From DSAR01 sp034437315 (lineage in GTDB: Bacteria; Chloroflexota; Anaerolineae; B4-G1), in the NCBI GenBank assembly GCA_034437315.1, contig DAOTUC010000215.1, forward strand, positions 1 to 9,334: a stretch of DNA of 9,334 bases, written 5' to 3'. A program made the position numbers and the translations under genes. Position 1 is the first letter of the stretch, and each line of letters opens with the position of its first letter. The notes under the pieces are model-generated. The model was given only the letters and a program-made list of their open reading frames with translations. It had not been told where the DNA came from and made no database searches. This document shows, one piece after another, positions 1 through 6,761 of the stretch.

Positions 1-4
1 TCAT

Positions 5-101
5 AGACCCTAAAGGTTTTTGCGCTGGTTTTGATGGAAAAAGGTCATTGTTTAAGGCAAAAACGTTGTTTGCGCGGCCTTGAGCAAAACCTTTAGGGTC
101 T
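5..101. repeat. 97-bp element bounded by 16-bp inverted repeats
   Basis: Positions 5-20 (agaccctaaaggtttt) are the exact reverse complement of 86-101. The match continues to a GC dinucleotide on each side if one extra T at 21 is bulged out. The 65-nt interior carries a smaller inverted pair, aaggc at 54-58 and gcctt at 77-81, and a repeated tttgcgc at 19-25 and 69-75. Each outer arm is itself a near-palindrome (agacc, 5-nt centre, ggttt). No transposase or clear target-site duplication is visible. It could be a small non-autonomous mobile or REP-like element, or the 3' structure of a gene left of the window. The inverted repeat is seen directly; the nature of the element is inferred. Confidence 0.6.
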
Positions 102-244
102 CGCCATGCGAAATCCCAGAGAACCATTAACTCAAAAGCGATATTGTGGTTGCATAAGCCGCCCTTCAGTTAAAACTCAAGTGGGCAGAAGGTGATCAGC
201 GAGAGGGCGTGTCGCTGGGCTAATGCCTATGAAGGGGCAGACAG
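102..244. other. Intergenic stretch with no recognised feature
   Basis: Between the inverted-repeat element and the GC-rich hairpin I see no convincing coding sequence, RNA gene or promoter. The open frame that starts near 192 and runs into the antisense of lon shows no recognisable protein motif and is best read as a shadow. Confidence 0.5.
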
Positions 245-292
245 GCGCAAGGCCCCGGAGGTCATCCGGGGCCTTGCGCTCAGACCGCTGAG
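245..292. terminator. GC-rich hairpin downstream of lon
   Basis: Positions 245-259 pair perfectly with 265-279 (15 bp, loop ggtca), a very stable stem 36 nt beyond the lon stop codon on the minus strand. No T-tract follows it on the minus strand, so for lon it may act as a 3' RNA-stabilising end or a weak terminator. On the plus strand a second, smaller hairpin (ctcag 279-283 with ctgag 288-292) is followed by aggg and then a T-run at 297-301, which could stop a transcript arriving from the left. The stems are seen directly. Direction and function are inferred. Confidence 0.5.
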
Positions 293-314
293 AGGGTTTT
301 TATTTAATCCACGT

Positions 315-2813
315 CTAGTTTGGCGTGACAACCTCGCTAATTGGTTGCAGCCTTCCATTTCCACCGAGCGTTTGCTCCAACTCGGTCTCTTTTTCGACCG
401 CTTCCAACGTGAGCTTGGGTGTGATCGCTGTCTCCAACACCTCGTCCAGGTGTTCGACCAGGATGAAGGATAGCGCGTCTCTGATTTCCTCCGGTACGTC
501 GTCCAGATCGACCTCGTTGGCCTTGGGCAGGATAATCTCTTTCAATCCATGCCGGTGGGCGGCCAGCACTTTCTGCTTGACGCCGCCGATGGGCAAGACC
601 TGCCCCTGGAGCGTGATCTCTCCGGTCATACCGACGTCTCCCCGAACTGAGCGTTGAGTCAGTTCCGAGACCAACGCTGTGACCAGCGTGACGCCGGCCG
701 AGGGGCCGTCCTTGGGAATCGCGCCCGCCGGCACGTGGAGATGGATGGCCTTGCCCTCCAGTCCGTCCCCAGGTAGGCCGAGCGTCTTTAGCTTACCCTG
801 GACGTAGCTGAGGGCGATACGGGCCGATTCCTTCATCACGTCGCCCAGTTGGCCGGTCAGGATCAGGTTGTTTTTCCCCTCCATCACCCGCGCTTCGATG
901 AAGAGCACTTGACCGCCGGTGGGCGTCCAGGCCAGGCCGGTCGCCACGCCGGGGATCTCCGTTCTCAGTTGGGCCTCGTCGCGATAACGCGGCTTGCCCA
1001 GGAATTCTTGGGCTTTCTCGGCGTCGATCTCCACGTCACACTTCGCGTCGCAGGTTGCGATTTGCGTGGCGACCTTCCGCAACGCGCGTCCAATCTCCCG
1101 CTCCATGTTGCGCACGCCAGCCTCACGGGTTTGCTCACGGACAATCGTCCGGATGCCATCCTCGGTGAAACGGGCCTCCCCTTCTTCCAGTCCATTCGCT
1201 CTGATCTGCCGGGGAATCAGGTATCCCTGGGCGATCTGCACCTTGTCGTACTCGGTGTAACCGTCGATTTCGATGACCTCCATCCGGTCCTTCAGCGGCG
1301 CCGGAATTGTGCTCAGCGTGTTGGCTGTCGTGATGAAGAAGACGTCGCTCAGGTCGAAATCGACGTCCAGGTAGTGATCGCGGAAAGCGTAATTCTGCTT
1401 CGGATCCAGCACCTCCAACAGCGCGCTGGCCGGGTCTCCGCGCCAACTATTCCCGATCTTGTCGACCTCATCCAGCATAAAGACCGGGTTGCGCGTCTTT
1501 ACCCGCTTCAGGGCCTGGATGATGCGGCCGGGCATTGCGCCGATATAGGTGCGGCGATGCCCGCGAATCTCCGCTTCATCCCGCATACCGCCCAGACTCA
1601 TCCGGGTGAACTTGCGGCCCAGTGCGCGGGCGATTGACCGCCCCAGGCTGGTCTTGCCGACACCTGGCGGTCCGACGAAGCACAGGATCGTGGTGCCGTT
1701 CTCCTCCTTCTCCTCCTCATCGTCCTCAATGCCGCGTTCCAGCCGCAGCTTGCGCACAGCCAGAAATTCCAGAATTCGCTCTTTGACCTTCTCCAGGCCG
1801 TAATGGTCTTCGTTCAACACCGTTTCGGCGTGTTTTAGATCCAGGTTATCCTCTGAAAGCGTGTCCCACGGCAGATCGGTCAGCCAATCCAGGTAGGTTT
1901 TGATGACGCCCGCCTCGGAAGATTGTGGGTTGAGTTGCGAGAGGCGGTTCAATTCCCGTTCAGCTTCGTCCCGCGCCTCTTTGGGTAAATTCGCCTCCTT
2001 GATTTTCTCCTCGTAATTTTCGGCCTCTGAGGCGTCCTCGTCCTCGCCCAGTTCCTTTTGGATCGCCTTGAGTTGTTGCCGCAGGTAGTAATCCCGTTGC
2101 GTCTTTTCCATCTCCGATTGGGCTTCCTTGCGAATCTCTTGGCTAATCTCCATCACTTCCAGCTCGTGACGCAGGATGTGGAGCAGCTTTTGCATTTGCT
2201 CGGCGATGTTTTCAGCATCCAGAATGCCCTGGGCGTCCTCAATCTGCAATTGGATATTGGAAGCGAGCATGTAGATCAGCATCGTCGGATCATTGATCTG
2301 AAGCAGCATATCAATGACACCCTCGGGCACCTGGGGGATGAAAGAGACCAATCGTCGGGCGACGGTGAGCAACTCACGTCTCAGCGCTTCTATCTCCAAC
2401 TCGTCGGCTTCTCCTTCTGGCATGATATCGACCTGAGCCTGTAGATAGGGGGAGTCGCTCGTCCATTGCGACACTTTGACGCGCGTCAACCCATGGACGA
2501 TGATCTGATACGTGTCGTCCTCCAATCGTAAGGCGCGCTCGATTTGAGCGACCGTGCCGACCTGGTAGACCTCTTCGGGCCCGGGCTGCTCAATGCTCGG
2601 ATCGGTCATCGCCAACAGGACGATTAAACGTTCTCCATCAAGCGCATCTTCCAATAACTCGACAGAGCGCGGCAGGCCCACAGACAATGGAAGCAGCGTG
2701 TGAGGGTACGAGACGACGTTCCGCAAGGGCAGCACCGGCAGGGCAGAGAGATGCCCATCCTCGTTTTGTATGACGTTTGCTTCGTCGTTCTTTTTAGCTA
2801 GTGGTAATAACAT
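315..2813 (-). CDS. lon: ATP-dependent Lon protease (LonA, S16 family)
   Basis: This is the cytoplasmic AAA+ protease that degrades misfolded and short-lived regulatory proteins. The 832 residues contain all LonA parts in order: an N-terminal substrate-binding domain (about 24-215, starting LPVLPLRNVV), a coiled-coil helical region (about 215-310), the AAA+ module and the C-terminal peptidase. Walker A is GPPGVGKTS at 381-389 and Walker B is VFMLDEVDK at 444-452. Sensor 1 is probably N498, the arginine finger R510 and sensor 2 R568. The Ser-Lys dyad is S705 (in KDGPSAG) and K748 (in GGVKQK), spaced 43 residues apart as in E. coli Lon. The family is usually about 780-820 residues. The extra length includes an acidic insert before Walker A (about 363-372, DDEEEKEE) and a C-terminal tail. 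The ATG at 2813 is supported by gaggtga four nt upstream. It is transcribed alone, away from the glycosidase gene. No CIRCE (HrcA) operator is visible upstream. Confidence 0.98.
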   Translation of the reverse strand: MLLPLAKKNDEANVIQNEDGHLSALPVLPLRNVVSYPHTLLPLSVGLPRSVELLEDALDGERLIVLLAMTDPSIEQPGPEEVYQVGTVAQIERALRLEDDTYQIIVHGLTRVKVSQWTSDSPYLQAQVDIMPEGEADELEIEALRRELLTVARRLVSFIPQVPEGVIDMLLQINDPTMLIYMLASNIQLQIEDAQGILDAENIAEQMQKLLHILRHELEVMEISQEIRKEAQSEMEKTQRDYYLRQQLKAIQKELGEDEDASEAENYEEKIKEANLPKEARDEAERELNRLSQLNPQSSEAGVIKTYLDWLTDLPWDTLSEDNLDLKHAETVLNEDHYGLEKVKERILEFLAVRKLRLERGIEDDEEEKEENGTTILCFVGPPGVGKTSLGRSIARALGRKFTRMSLGGMRDEAEIRGHRRTYIGAMPGRIIQALKRVKTRNPVFMLDEVDKIGNSWRGDPASALLEVLDPKQNYAFRDHYLDVDFDLSDVFFITTANTLSTIPAPLKDRMEVIEIDGYTEYDKVQIAQGYLIPRQIRANGLEEGEARFTEDGIRTIVREQTREAGVRNMEREIGRALRKVATQIATCDAKCDVEIDAEKAQEFLGKPRYRDEAQLRTEIPGVATGLAWTPTGGQVLFIEARVMEGKNNLILTGQLGDVMKESARIALSYVQGKLKTLGLPGDGLEGKAIHLHVPAGAIPKDGPSAGVTLVTALVSELTQRSVRGDVGMTGEITLQGQVLPIGGVKQKVLAAHRHGLKEIILPKANEVDLDDVPEEIRDALSFILVEHLDEVLETAITPKLTLEAVEKETELEQTLGGNGRLQPISEVVTPN

Positions 2814-2817
2814 ATCT

Positions 2818-2824
2818 TCACCTC
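2818..2824 (-). promoter_or_regulatory. Shine-Dalgarno of lon
   Basis: On the minus strand gaggtga lies 4 nt upstream of the ATG at 2813, a seven-base match to the anti-Shine-Dalgarno. It fixes the lon start. Just upstream, 2831-2843 is a small palindrome (cgct, atgca, agcg) inside the probable leader, of unknown meaning. I found no convincing lon -10/-35 pair in the AT-rich stretch 2845-2940. Confidence 0.75.
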
Positions 2825-2944
2825 AATATTCGCTATGCAAGCGCACAATTTTTGATTTTTAGTATTTCGTATAGTTAATTATTCGATTGCAGACTGGATG
2901 AGACTGCTATCATCAGACTGTGTTATATTATGACATAAATTTAT

Positions 2945-2972
2945 TTGAAATCCGTTGTTATTTTGTTAGAAT
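2945..2972 (+). promoter_or_regulatory. Sigma-70-type promoter for the glycosidase-peptidase pair
   Basis: TTGAAA at 2945-2950 and TAGAAT at 2967-2972 are separated by 16 bp. Each matches the consensus at five of six positions. Transcription would begin near 2979, giving a leader of about 60 nt before the GTG at 3042. The call is by consensus only. Confidence 0.55.
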
Positions 2973-2999
2973 CCCGTTAGAAATTGGTCTTTGAGCGCG

Positions 3000-3036
3000 T
3001 CTCGTGATAGAATACACGAGAAAGTCAATGTGGAGG
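3000..3036 (+). promoter_or_regulatory. Leader hairpin and Shine-Dalgarno of the GH99-like gene
   Basis: Positions 3000-3006 (tctcgtg) pair with 3015-3021 (cacgaga), a 7-bp stem with an 8-nt loop. It ends 10 nt before a consensus GGAGG at 3032-3036. That GGAGG lies 5 nt before the GTG at 3042 and decides the start codon. The hairpin could protect the 5' end or tune initiation; no regulatory partner is evident. Confidence 0.55.
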
Positions 3037-3041
3037 TGTTC

Positions 3042-4442
3042 GTGCGCTTATTTTTTGAACGAGTGGTGAAAATTAAATGGTGGTTGGTTTTGCCGATCGC
3101 CTTGATGTTGGTCCTGGGGTGGGGGCGGGAGGCGCTCACGCCGTCGCCGGATGCGTATCCCACGGATGCGCATCCGTTTGCATTTGCGCCCTCCCTTACA
3201 CCGTCCAGCGCGCCTTTCTCGATACCTTCGCTGACGCCGGTTTTCACCGTCGTTCCGCCGCCCACGTGGACGCCCATCGCGACGCCGACGCCCGAATCCA
3301 CTGACACGCCATCGCCTGCCGCGACGCCTACGTGGACGCCTACGTGGACGCCCACCGCGACGCACTCTCCCGACCGGACCCCCACGTCGGAACTACCCAC
3401 CGACTCGCCGTCCACCCAAACGCCTCCGCCAGCCTCGACCCACGCGGCGACGCCCGCCGAGGTCGAGACAGCGGCCCATCATCCAGAAATTGCGCCCATC
3501 GTCCTGGCCAATTATTTCCCCTGGTATGACCCATCCACCTGGGAGACCGGTTGCACGTCGGCCGGCGACGCGCCGCAGGGGGGCGGGTATCAATCGGACG
3601 ACGCCGGCGTGATCGCTCGCCACATTGGGCAGGCCCAGGCGGCCGGCCTCGACGGTTTCGCGGTGCATTGGTTCGCGCCTAACGAGCGCACCGACGCCAA
3701 CTTCGCCCAGGTGTTGAATCAATCCCCCGCCGGTTTTGATTCGACCGTCACGTTTCTCCACCACATCCTGCCGGGCGTCAATCAGCAGGGCGTGGTGGAC
3801 GCGCTGCGTCATCTCATCAATACGCATAGCGGGCACGCCCGTTTCTTCCGTGTGGGGGGCAAGCCGGTCATTATGTTCAGCGATATGTACCGCGCGCCAG
3901 GCCCCGGCGGGTCGCGCCCGGCCTCCGATCAGGATACGGCGACCGCCGTCGCTCGCTGGGCGGAAATCCGCCAGGCGGTGGATCCAGGACACGAGACCTG
4001 GTGGATCGCCGAGGGATTGAAGCCGGATTATCTGGCGGTCTTCGATGGGTTGTACGTCTACAAAATCGATCACGCCTGTTGCCCCAACGCCTATGCCAGC
4101 GCGCCCCGGTGGGCCGGATGGGTGCGCGATTGGGAACAGCGGTCCGGTCAGCCGAAATTGTGGGTGGGGACGGTGATGCCCGGTTGGAACGACCTGAATT
4201 CCGCCCAGTCCCATTGCGTCGACCTGCGGGTCAGCAGCGCCCCCTTCGCCCGCGACCGGGCCGACGGCGCCTATTACGCCCGCACCTGGGAGGCGCTTTT
4301 GCCCACCCAACCGGATTTTATCCTACTTCATTCATTCAACGAATGGGTGGAGGGTTCCTACATCGAGCCCAGCGCCCATTTTGGCGATCTCTACTTGCAA
4401 CTGACGGCCCAGTGGGCGGCCCGCTACAAAGGCGGTCAATAG
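3042..4442 (+). CDS. Membrane-anchored or secreted GH99/GH71-like glycoside hydrolase on a Pro/Thr-rich linker
   Basis: The protein has 466 residues if started at GTG 3042. I prefer this to the upstream TTG at 2991 because GGAGG sits 5 nt before it and the product then begins with a classic signal: a basic start (VRLFFERVVKIK) and a hydrophobic core at about 13-26. Residues about 33-145 are a low-complexity Pro/Thr/Ser stalk (TPTWTPTWTPT), probably extracellular and possibly glycosylated. The C-terminal domain (about 146-466) resembles GH99-type endo-alpha-mannosidase/mannanase folds. It has NYFPWYD near its start, a QAQAAGLDGFAVHWF block, and the terminal HSFNEWVEGSYIEPS block. In that block two glutamates three apart (E434, E437) correspond to the catalytic pair of GH99 (E-W-H-E in characterised members). 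Many GH99-like bacterial proteins have no known substrate, so the glycan target is unknown. It is followed 19 nt later by a peptidase homologue and they are probably co-transcribed. Confidence 0.83.
   Translation: MRLFFERVVKIKWWLVLPIALMLVLGWGREALTPSPDAYPTDAHPFAFAPSLTPSSAPFSIPSLTPVFTVVPPPTWTPIATPTPESTDTPSPAATPTWTPTWTPTATHSPDRTPTSELPTDSPSTQTPPPASTHAATPAEVETAAHHPEIAPIVLANYFPWYDPSTWETGCTSAGDAPQGGGYQSDDAGVIARHIGQAQAAGLDGFAVHWFAPNERTDANFAQVLNQSPAGFDSTVTFLHHILPGVNQQGVVDALRHLINTHSGHARFFRVGGKPVIMFSDMYRAPGPGGSRPASDQDTATAVARWAEIRQAVDPGHETWWIAEGLKPDYLAVFDGLYVYKIDHACCPNAYASAPRWAGWVRDWEQRSGQPKLWVGTVMPGWNDLNSAQSHCVDLRVSSAPFARDRADGAYYARTWEALLPTQPDFILLHSFNEWVEGSYIEPSAHFGDLYLQLTAQWAARYKGGQ
3329..3352 (+). repeat. 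12-bp tandem repeat in the linker coding region
   Basis: tacgtggacgcc occurs twice in tandem (3329-3340, 3341-3352), and its 11-base core acgtggacgcc occurs again at 3264-3274. The repeat encodes TWTP units of the stalk. Expansion or loss of units would keep the frame and change only linker length. Confidence 0.75.
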
Positions 4443-4461
4443 TGAGAGGCAAGGGCCGGAT

Positions 4462-5301
4462 ATGCGCTCGTTGAACGTGGGATTTGTCGTGCGCGGTGGG
4501 GTGCTCGCATTGCTCACCGTGCTGCTCGTGGGCGGAACCGGCTTGGCCTTCATCATCTCCCGGACGCCGGTGGGGCAGGCGCCAGCGCCCACGCCGTTGC
4601 CGCCGACCATTCTCGCGCCTTGGGGGTCGTTGCCAACGGGGCCGGTCGGCTTGGAGGCGCTGGTGAAATACCAGGGGGCGTCACTCGGCTTGGCGGGGAG
4701 CGGATTTCTCCTCTCGTTAGCCAGCGGCGACGTCGTGGGCGTGATGGCCGCGCATAGCATCGGGCTGGGGGACGTCGCCCGCTTGCCGGAACGGGTGACG
4801 TTGCGCGTTGCCGGGCGGACGGCGGACAGCTGGGCGGTCGATTTTGACACGTTGTGGGGGACGCCGGGGCGCGCCGGCGGGACCTTGGCGATGGATTACG
4901 TCCTGTTGCGCCCGCCGGGGGCGGTCGATCCGGCGCTGGCGCTGACGCCGGACCCGCGAGGCGCGCCGCAACCGGGGGAACGTGTGGCGTTGTTCAGCGG
5001 GCTGGGGGATGGGGCGGGCGGGCGGCGTGTGTTGACCGGCACTGTCCAATCTGTCGGAGCGTCCGGCGCGTGGATGTTGATGGATGACACCTTCAATCCG
5101 GCGATGATGAGCGGTTCGCCTGTGCTCAGCCAGCACACGGGGCAGGTCGTGGGGATGGTGCTCGCGGCCGCCCCGCGGCGCTTTCGTTTGCTGATCGGGA
5201 TGAATCCCATCGGTCACGTCGTCCGGCAGGCCGAGGCGGCTGATGCGTTTCCGACGCTCATCGAGTACCGCCGGCCGGATAAGGGGAGCGATCGGCCATA
5301 G
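4462..5301 (+). CDS. Membrane-anchored trypsin-like serine peptidase homologue
   Basis: The protein has 279 residues. An N-terminal transmembrane segment (about 12-33, LALLTVLLVGGTGLAFII) is preceded by Arg residues and followed by a short proline-rich spacer (36-49), so the domain should lie outside the membrane. The remainder looks like a small chymotrypsin-fold (S1/S1C-type) domain. It has GSGFLL at 79-84, a histidine in MAAHS (H98), an aspartate in MDYVLLR (D145) and a serine in MSGSPVL (S217), in the right order and spacing for a catalytic triad. There is no PDZ domain. The Gly usually two before the catalytic Ser (GxSG) is replaced by Met (M215), which may alter the oxyanion hole, so activity is uncertain. 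The ATG at 4462 lies 19 nt after the preceding stop, with only weak purine-rich sequence upstream, suggesting translational linkage to the glycosidase gene. The substrate is unknown. Confidence 0.72.
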   Translation: MRSLNVGFVVRGGVLALLTVLLVGGTGLAFIISRTPVGQAPAPTPLPPTILAPWGSLPTGPVGLEALVKYQGASLGLAGSGFLLSLASGDVVGVMAAHSIGLGDVARLPERVTLRVAGRTADSWAVDFDTLWGTPGRAGGTLAMDYVLLRPPGAVDPALALTPDPRGAPQPGERVALFSGLGDGAGGRRVLTGTVQSVGASGAWMLMDDTFNPAMMSGSPVLSQHTGQVVGMVLAAAPRRFRLLIGMNPIGHVVRQAEAADAFPTLIEYRRPDKGSDRP

Positions 5302-5325
5302 GGGATGTGGTTAGGGACGACGCCG

Positions 5326-6234
5326 TTACGGGGCGATAGTCCATTCCTGATCGGGCCTGATCTTGATCTGGAGATCGACCTCGCACGCCTTCCGCCATTT
5401 TTCGTACAGGTCAGCTAAACCGGCTTGCTGTATCTCCTCGACATCCTCCGCTGCCAGATTGGCGATGGACGCCTCGCGCGCAAGATAGCTCAATTGGGTC
5501 GCCGTCATGACCGGGTCGTGGATGTTCGGCACGTGTTTCATAAAGATCGGCGGCTCGTCGGGCATGCGGATGCGGGATTCGGGGGCCTCGAAGGGCGGGA
5601 GCGCGCACCATCCCTTGACGGCGATGGGAGCGTAGGGCGCGCCGAGCCGAGCAAACCAGTTGCCGACGACCACCTCGGCGCGGTTATCGCGCAGCGCCTC
5701 GTAGACGTAGGTTGTCCTGGCGATTTGTTGCTCTTCCGCCTGTTTTGCTACCCGCTCGGTGGTCTGGTAGGCCAGGATGAGCTTATCGACGCCGGTCAGT
5801 TCGCCCCACCATTCATCCCAGGAGGCCCACGCGCTCAGGGGGGCGCGGCCCACGATCACGACGTGCAGCCTATCCTGAGGGAAGCCCGCCTGGAGCAGCG
5901 CGTCCAACGGGTTCAGCGTCGATTCCGCCACGGTGTAAGGCCCCAGGGTCTCCTTCAGGAAGACGATCCTGTCGCGCCCCAGGGGCGCTTGCCACGTCAT
6001 CTCGCCTCCTTGCAATCGCCACCGAAGGATGTTCTTGATCTGCTGGTAATGGGACTCGATGCCCACGGCGCTGAAGACCCGCAGCAGGATCGTCGTCCCG
6101 CTCCGACATGGCGAGACGGCGAGGACGAGGCGGGCGACCTGTTCTGGATCTCCCACGTCAATTCGGCGTGCTATCTCGATGGGAGAGACGGCGCGTTTCT
6201 GGTACCGGTCGTCCATCCTTTCCGGTGGGGTCAT
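5326..6234 (-). CDS. Sulfotransferase-like P-loop protein
   Basis: The 302-residue protein has no signal peptide and is presumably cytoplasmic. After VARLVLAV it carries SPCRSGTTIL (41-50), which fits the 5'-phosphosulfate-binding loop of PAPS-dependent sulfotransferases (R-S-G-T-T). A second block, VVIVGRAPLSAWASWDEW (125-142), resembles the 3'-phosphate-binding segment (beta strand, Arg, Pro, then Ser in a helix), with R130 and S135 or S138 as candidate ligands. The acceptor is unknown, and it could instead be a related P-loop kinase-like protein. The ATG at 6234 begins 4 nt after the TAG of the TPR gene, so the two are probably one transcript with coupled translation. An in-frame ATG six codons later has a purine-rich stretch abutting it and is a less likely start. 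The gene converges with the peptidase gene (24 nt between stops) and no terminator hairpin is visible there. Confidence 0.7.
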   Translation of the reverse strand: MTPPERMDDRYQKRAVSPIEIARRIDVGDPEQVARLVLAVSPCRSGTTILLRVFSAVGIESHYQQIKNILRWRLQGGEMTWQAPLGRDRIVFLKETLGPYTVAESTLNPLDALLQAGFPQDRLHVVIVGRAPLSAWASWDEWWGELTGVDKLILAYQTTERVAKQAEEQQIARTTYVYEALRDNRAEVVVGNWFARLGAPYAPIAVKGWCALPPFEAPESRIRMPDEPPIFMKHVPNIHDPVMTATQLSYLAREASIANLAAEDVEEIQQAGLADLYEKWRKACEVDLQIKIRPDQEWTIAP

Positions 6235-6238
6235 CAGG

Positions 6239-6691
6239 CTAACTTTCTTGTAGCTGGCGGATCAGGTTTAATTGTTGAGAAACGCCCTTCGCTCCCTCGT
6301 CATCCCCTAACGCCTGGCGGGTCGATAGCGCCTGTTTGTAGTGCGTCTGCGCTCGGTCGTAGTCGGCTTGTAAAGCGGCGAGGATACCCAGTTGCTCGTG
6401 GACGTCAGCGCCGCCTGCCTCGTCGCCCGCTTTCTCGAAGGTTTCCAGGGCTTGCTCGTAATGGGCCGAGGCCTCTTCGCGCCGCCCCTGCGCCACGGAT
6501 TGTTTGCCTTGGGCCAGCGCTTCCCGGGCCGCTTTGATCTGATCGTCCACCTTCTTCTTTTTCCGGGGCGCTTCTTCTTCTTTTTCTTCCTCTTCCTTGA
6601 TTTCCTCTTCTGTTTTCTCTGGCTCGTTCACCTCGTTCACCTCGTTCACCTCGCTCGCCTCGTTCCGTTTTTCTTCCGTCTCGTTTGACAT
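6239..6691 (-). CDS. Small tetratricopeptide repeat protein with acidic N-terminus
   Basis: The 150-residue protein has an N-terminal third (1-41) that is almost all Glu, Lys, Asn and Val, is likely disordered, and includes a run EVNEVNEVNE. A short basic patch follows (RKKKK at 43-47). The C-terminal part has two TPR-like helical hairpins, about 55-89 (with ASAHYEQALETFEKAGD) and about 95-129 (with DRAQTHYKQALSTRQALGD), and a helix-like tail. TPRs bind other proteins, so it may be a scaffold or chaperone-like partner. Nothing shows the partner, but the sulfotransferase-like gene starts 4 nt downstream. The ATG at 6691 is set by aggagag (6697-6703) 5 nt upstream. No enzymatic motif is present. 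Confidence 0.85.
   Translation of the reverse strand: MSNETEEKRNEASEVNEVNEVNEPEKTEEEIKEEEEKEEEAPRKKKKVDDQIKAAREALAQGKQSVAQGRREEASAHYEQALETFEKAGDEAGGADVHEQLGILAALQADYDRAQTHYKQALSTRQALGDDEGAKGVSQQLNLIRQLQES
6571..6598. repeat. Polypyrimidine/polypurine tract
   Basis: An uninterrupted 28-base pyrimidine run on the plus strand (purine on the coding minus strand) encodes the Glu/Lys-rich segment of the TPR protein. A shorter pyrimidine run with the same cttcttcttttt motif lies at 6551-6564. Such tracts can slip or adopt triplex structure, but no function is implied. Confidence 0.6.
6623..6667. repeat. 9-bp tandem repeats inside the TPR gene
   Basis: ctcgttcac is perfectly repeated three times (6623-6649), followed by two degenerate units (6650-6667). 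On the coding strand the unit encodes Val-Asn-Glu in the disordered N-terminus. Unit gain or loss would be in frame, so this is a length-variable tail rather than an on/off switch. Confidence 0.8.
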
Positions 6692-6696
6692 ATCGT

Positions 6697-6703
6697 CTCT
6701 CCT
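6697..6703 (-). promoter_or_regulatory. Shine-Dalgarno of the TPR gene
   Basis: aggagag on the minus strand lies 5 nt upstream of the ATG at 6691 and supports that start. Further upstream cataat (6773-6778, minus strand) is a possible -10, but no good -35 accompanies it. A 7-bp direct repeat, tatgggg, sits at 6714-6720 and 6723-6729. Confidence 0.7.
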
Positions 6704-6761
6704 ATCTGAACGGTATGGGGCCTATGGGGATAGCCGCACCGCGCCAACTTTACGAATCTGA

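Noticed and set aside
1..110. CRISPR-like array or tRNA
   Set aside because: There is one inverted pair only, with no regularly spaced direct repeats and no cloverleaf-compatible sequence.
192..473. Plus-strand open frame of 93 codons crossing the lon 3' end
   Set aside because: It overlaps the lon stop region and the GC-rich hairpin, has no recognisable motif and no evident ribosome site. It is a shadow frame.
849..1637. Long plus-strand open frame antisense to lon
   Set aside because: It is an antisense shadow of a fully supported Lon coding frame, with no domain pattern of its own.
2818..2980. HrcA/CIRCE-type heat-shock operator upstream of lon
   Set aside because: No TTAGCACTC-type inverted repeat with a 9-nt spacer is present. 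Only a small 13-bp palindrome at 2831-2843 was seen.
3393..4310. Minus-strand open frame of 305 codons opposite the GH99-like gene
   Set aside because: GC-rich coding DNA gives long antisense frames. The plus strand carries the signal sequence, linker and catalytic motifs.
5425..6537. Plus-strand open frame of 370 codons opposite the sulfotransferase and TPR genes
   Set aside because: It spans two well-supported minus-strand genes and their junction and shows no coherent protein features.
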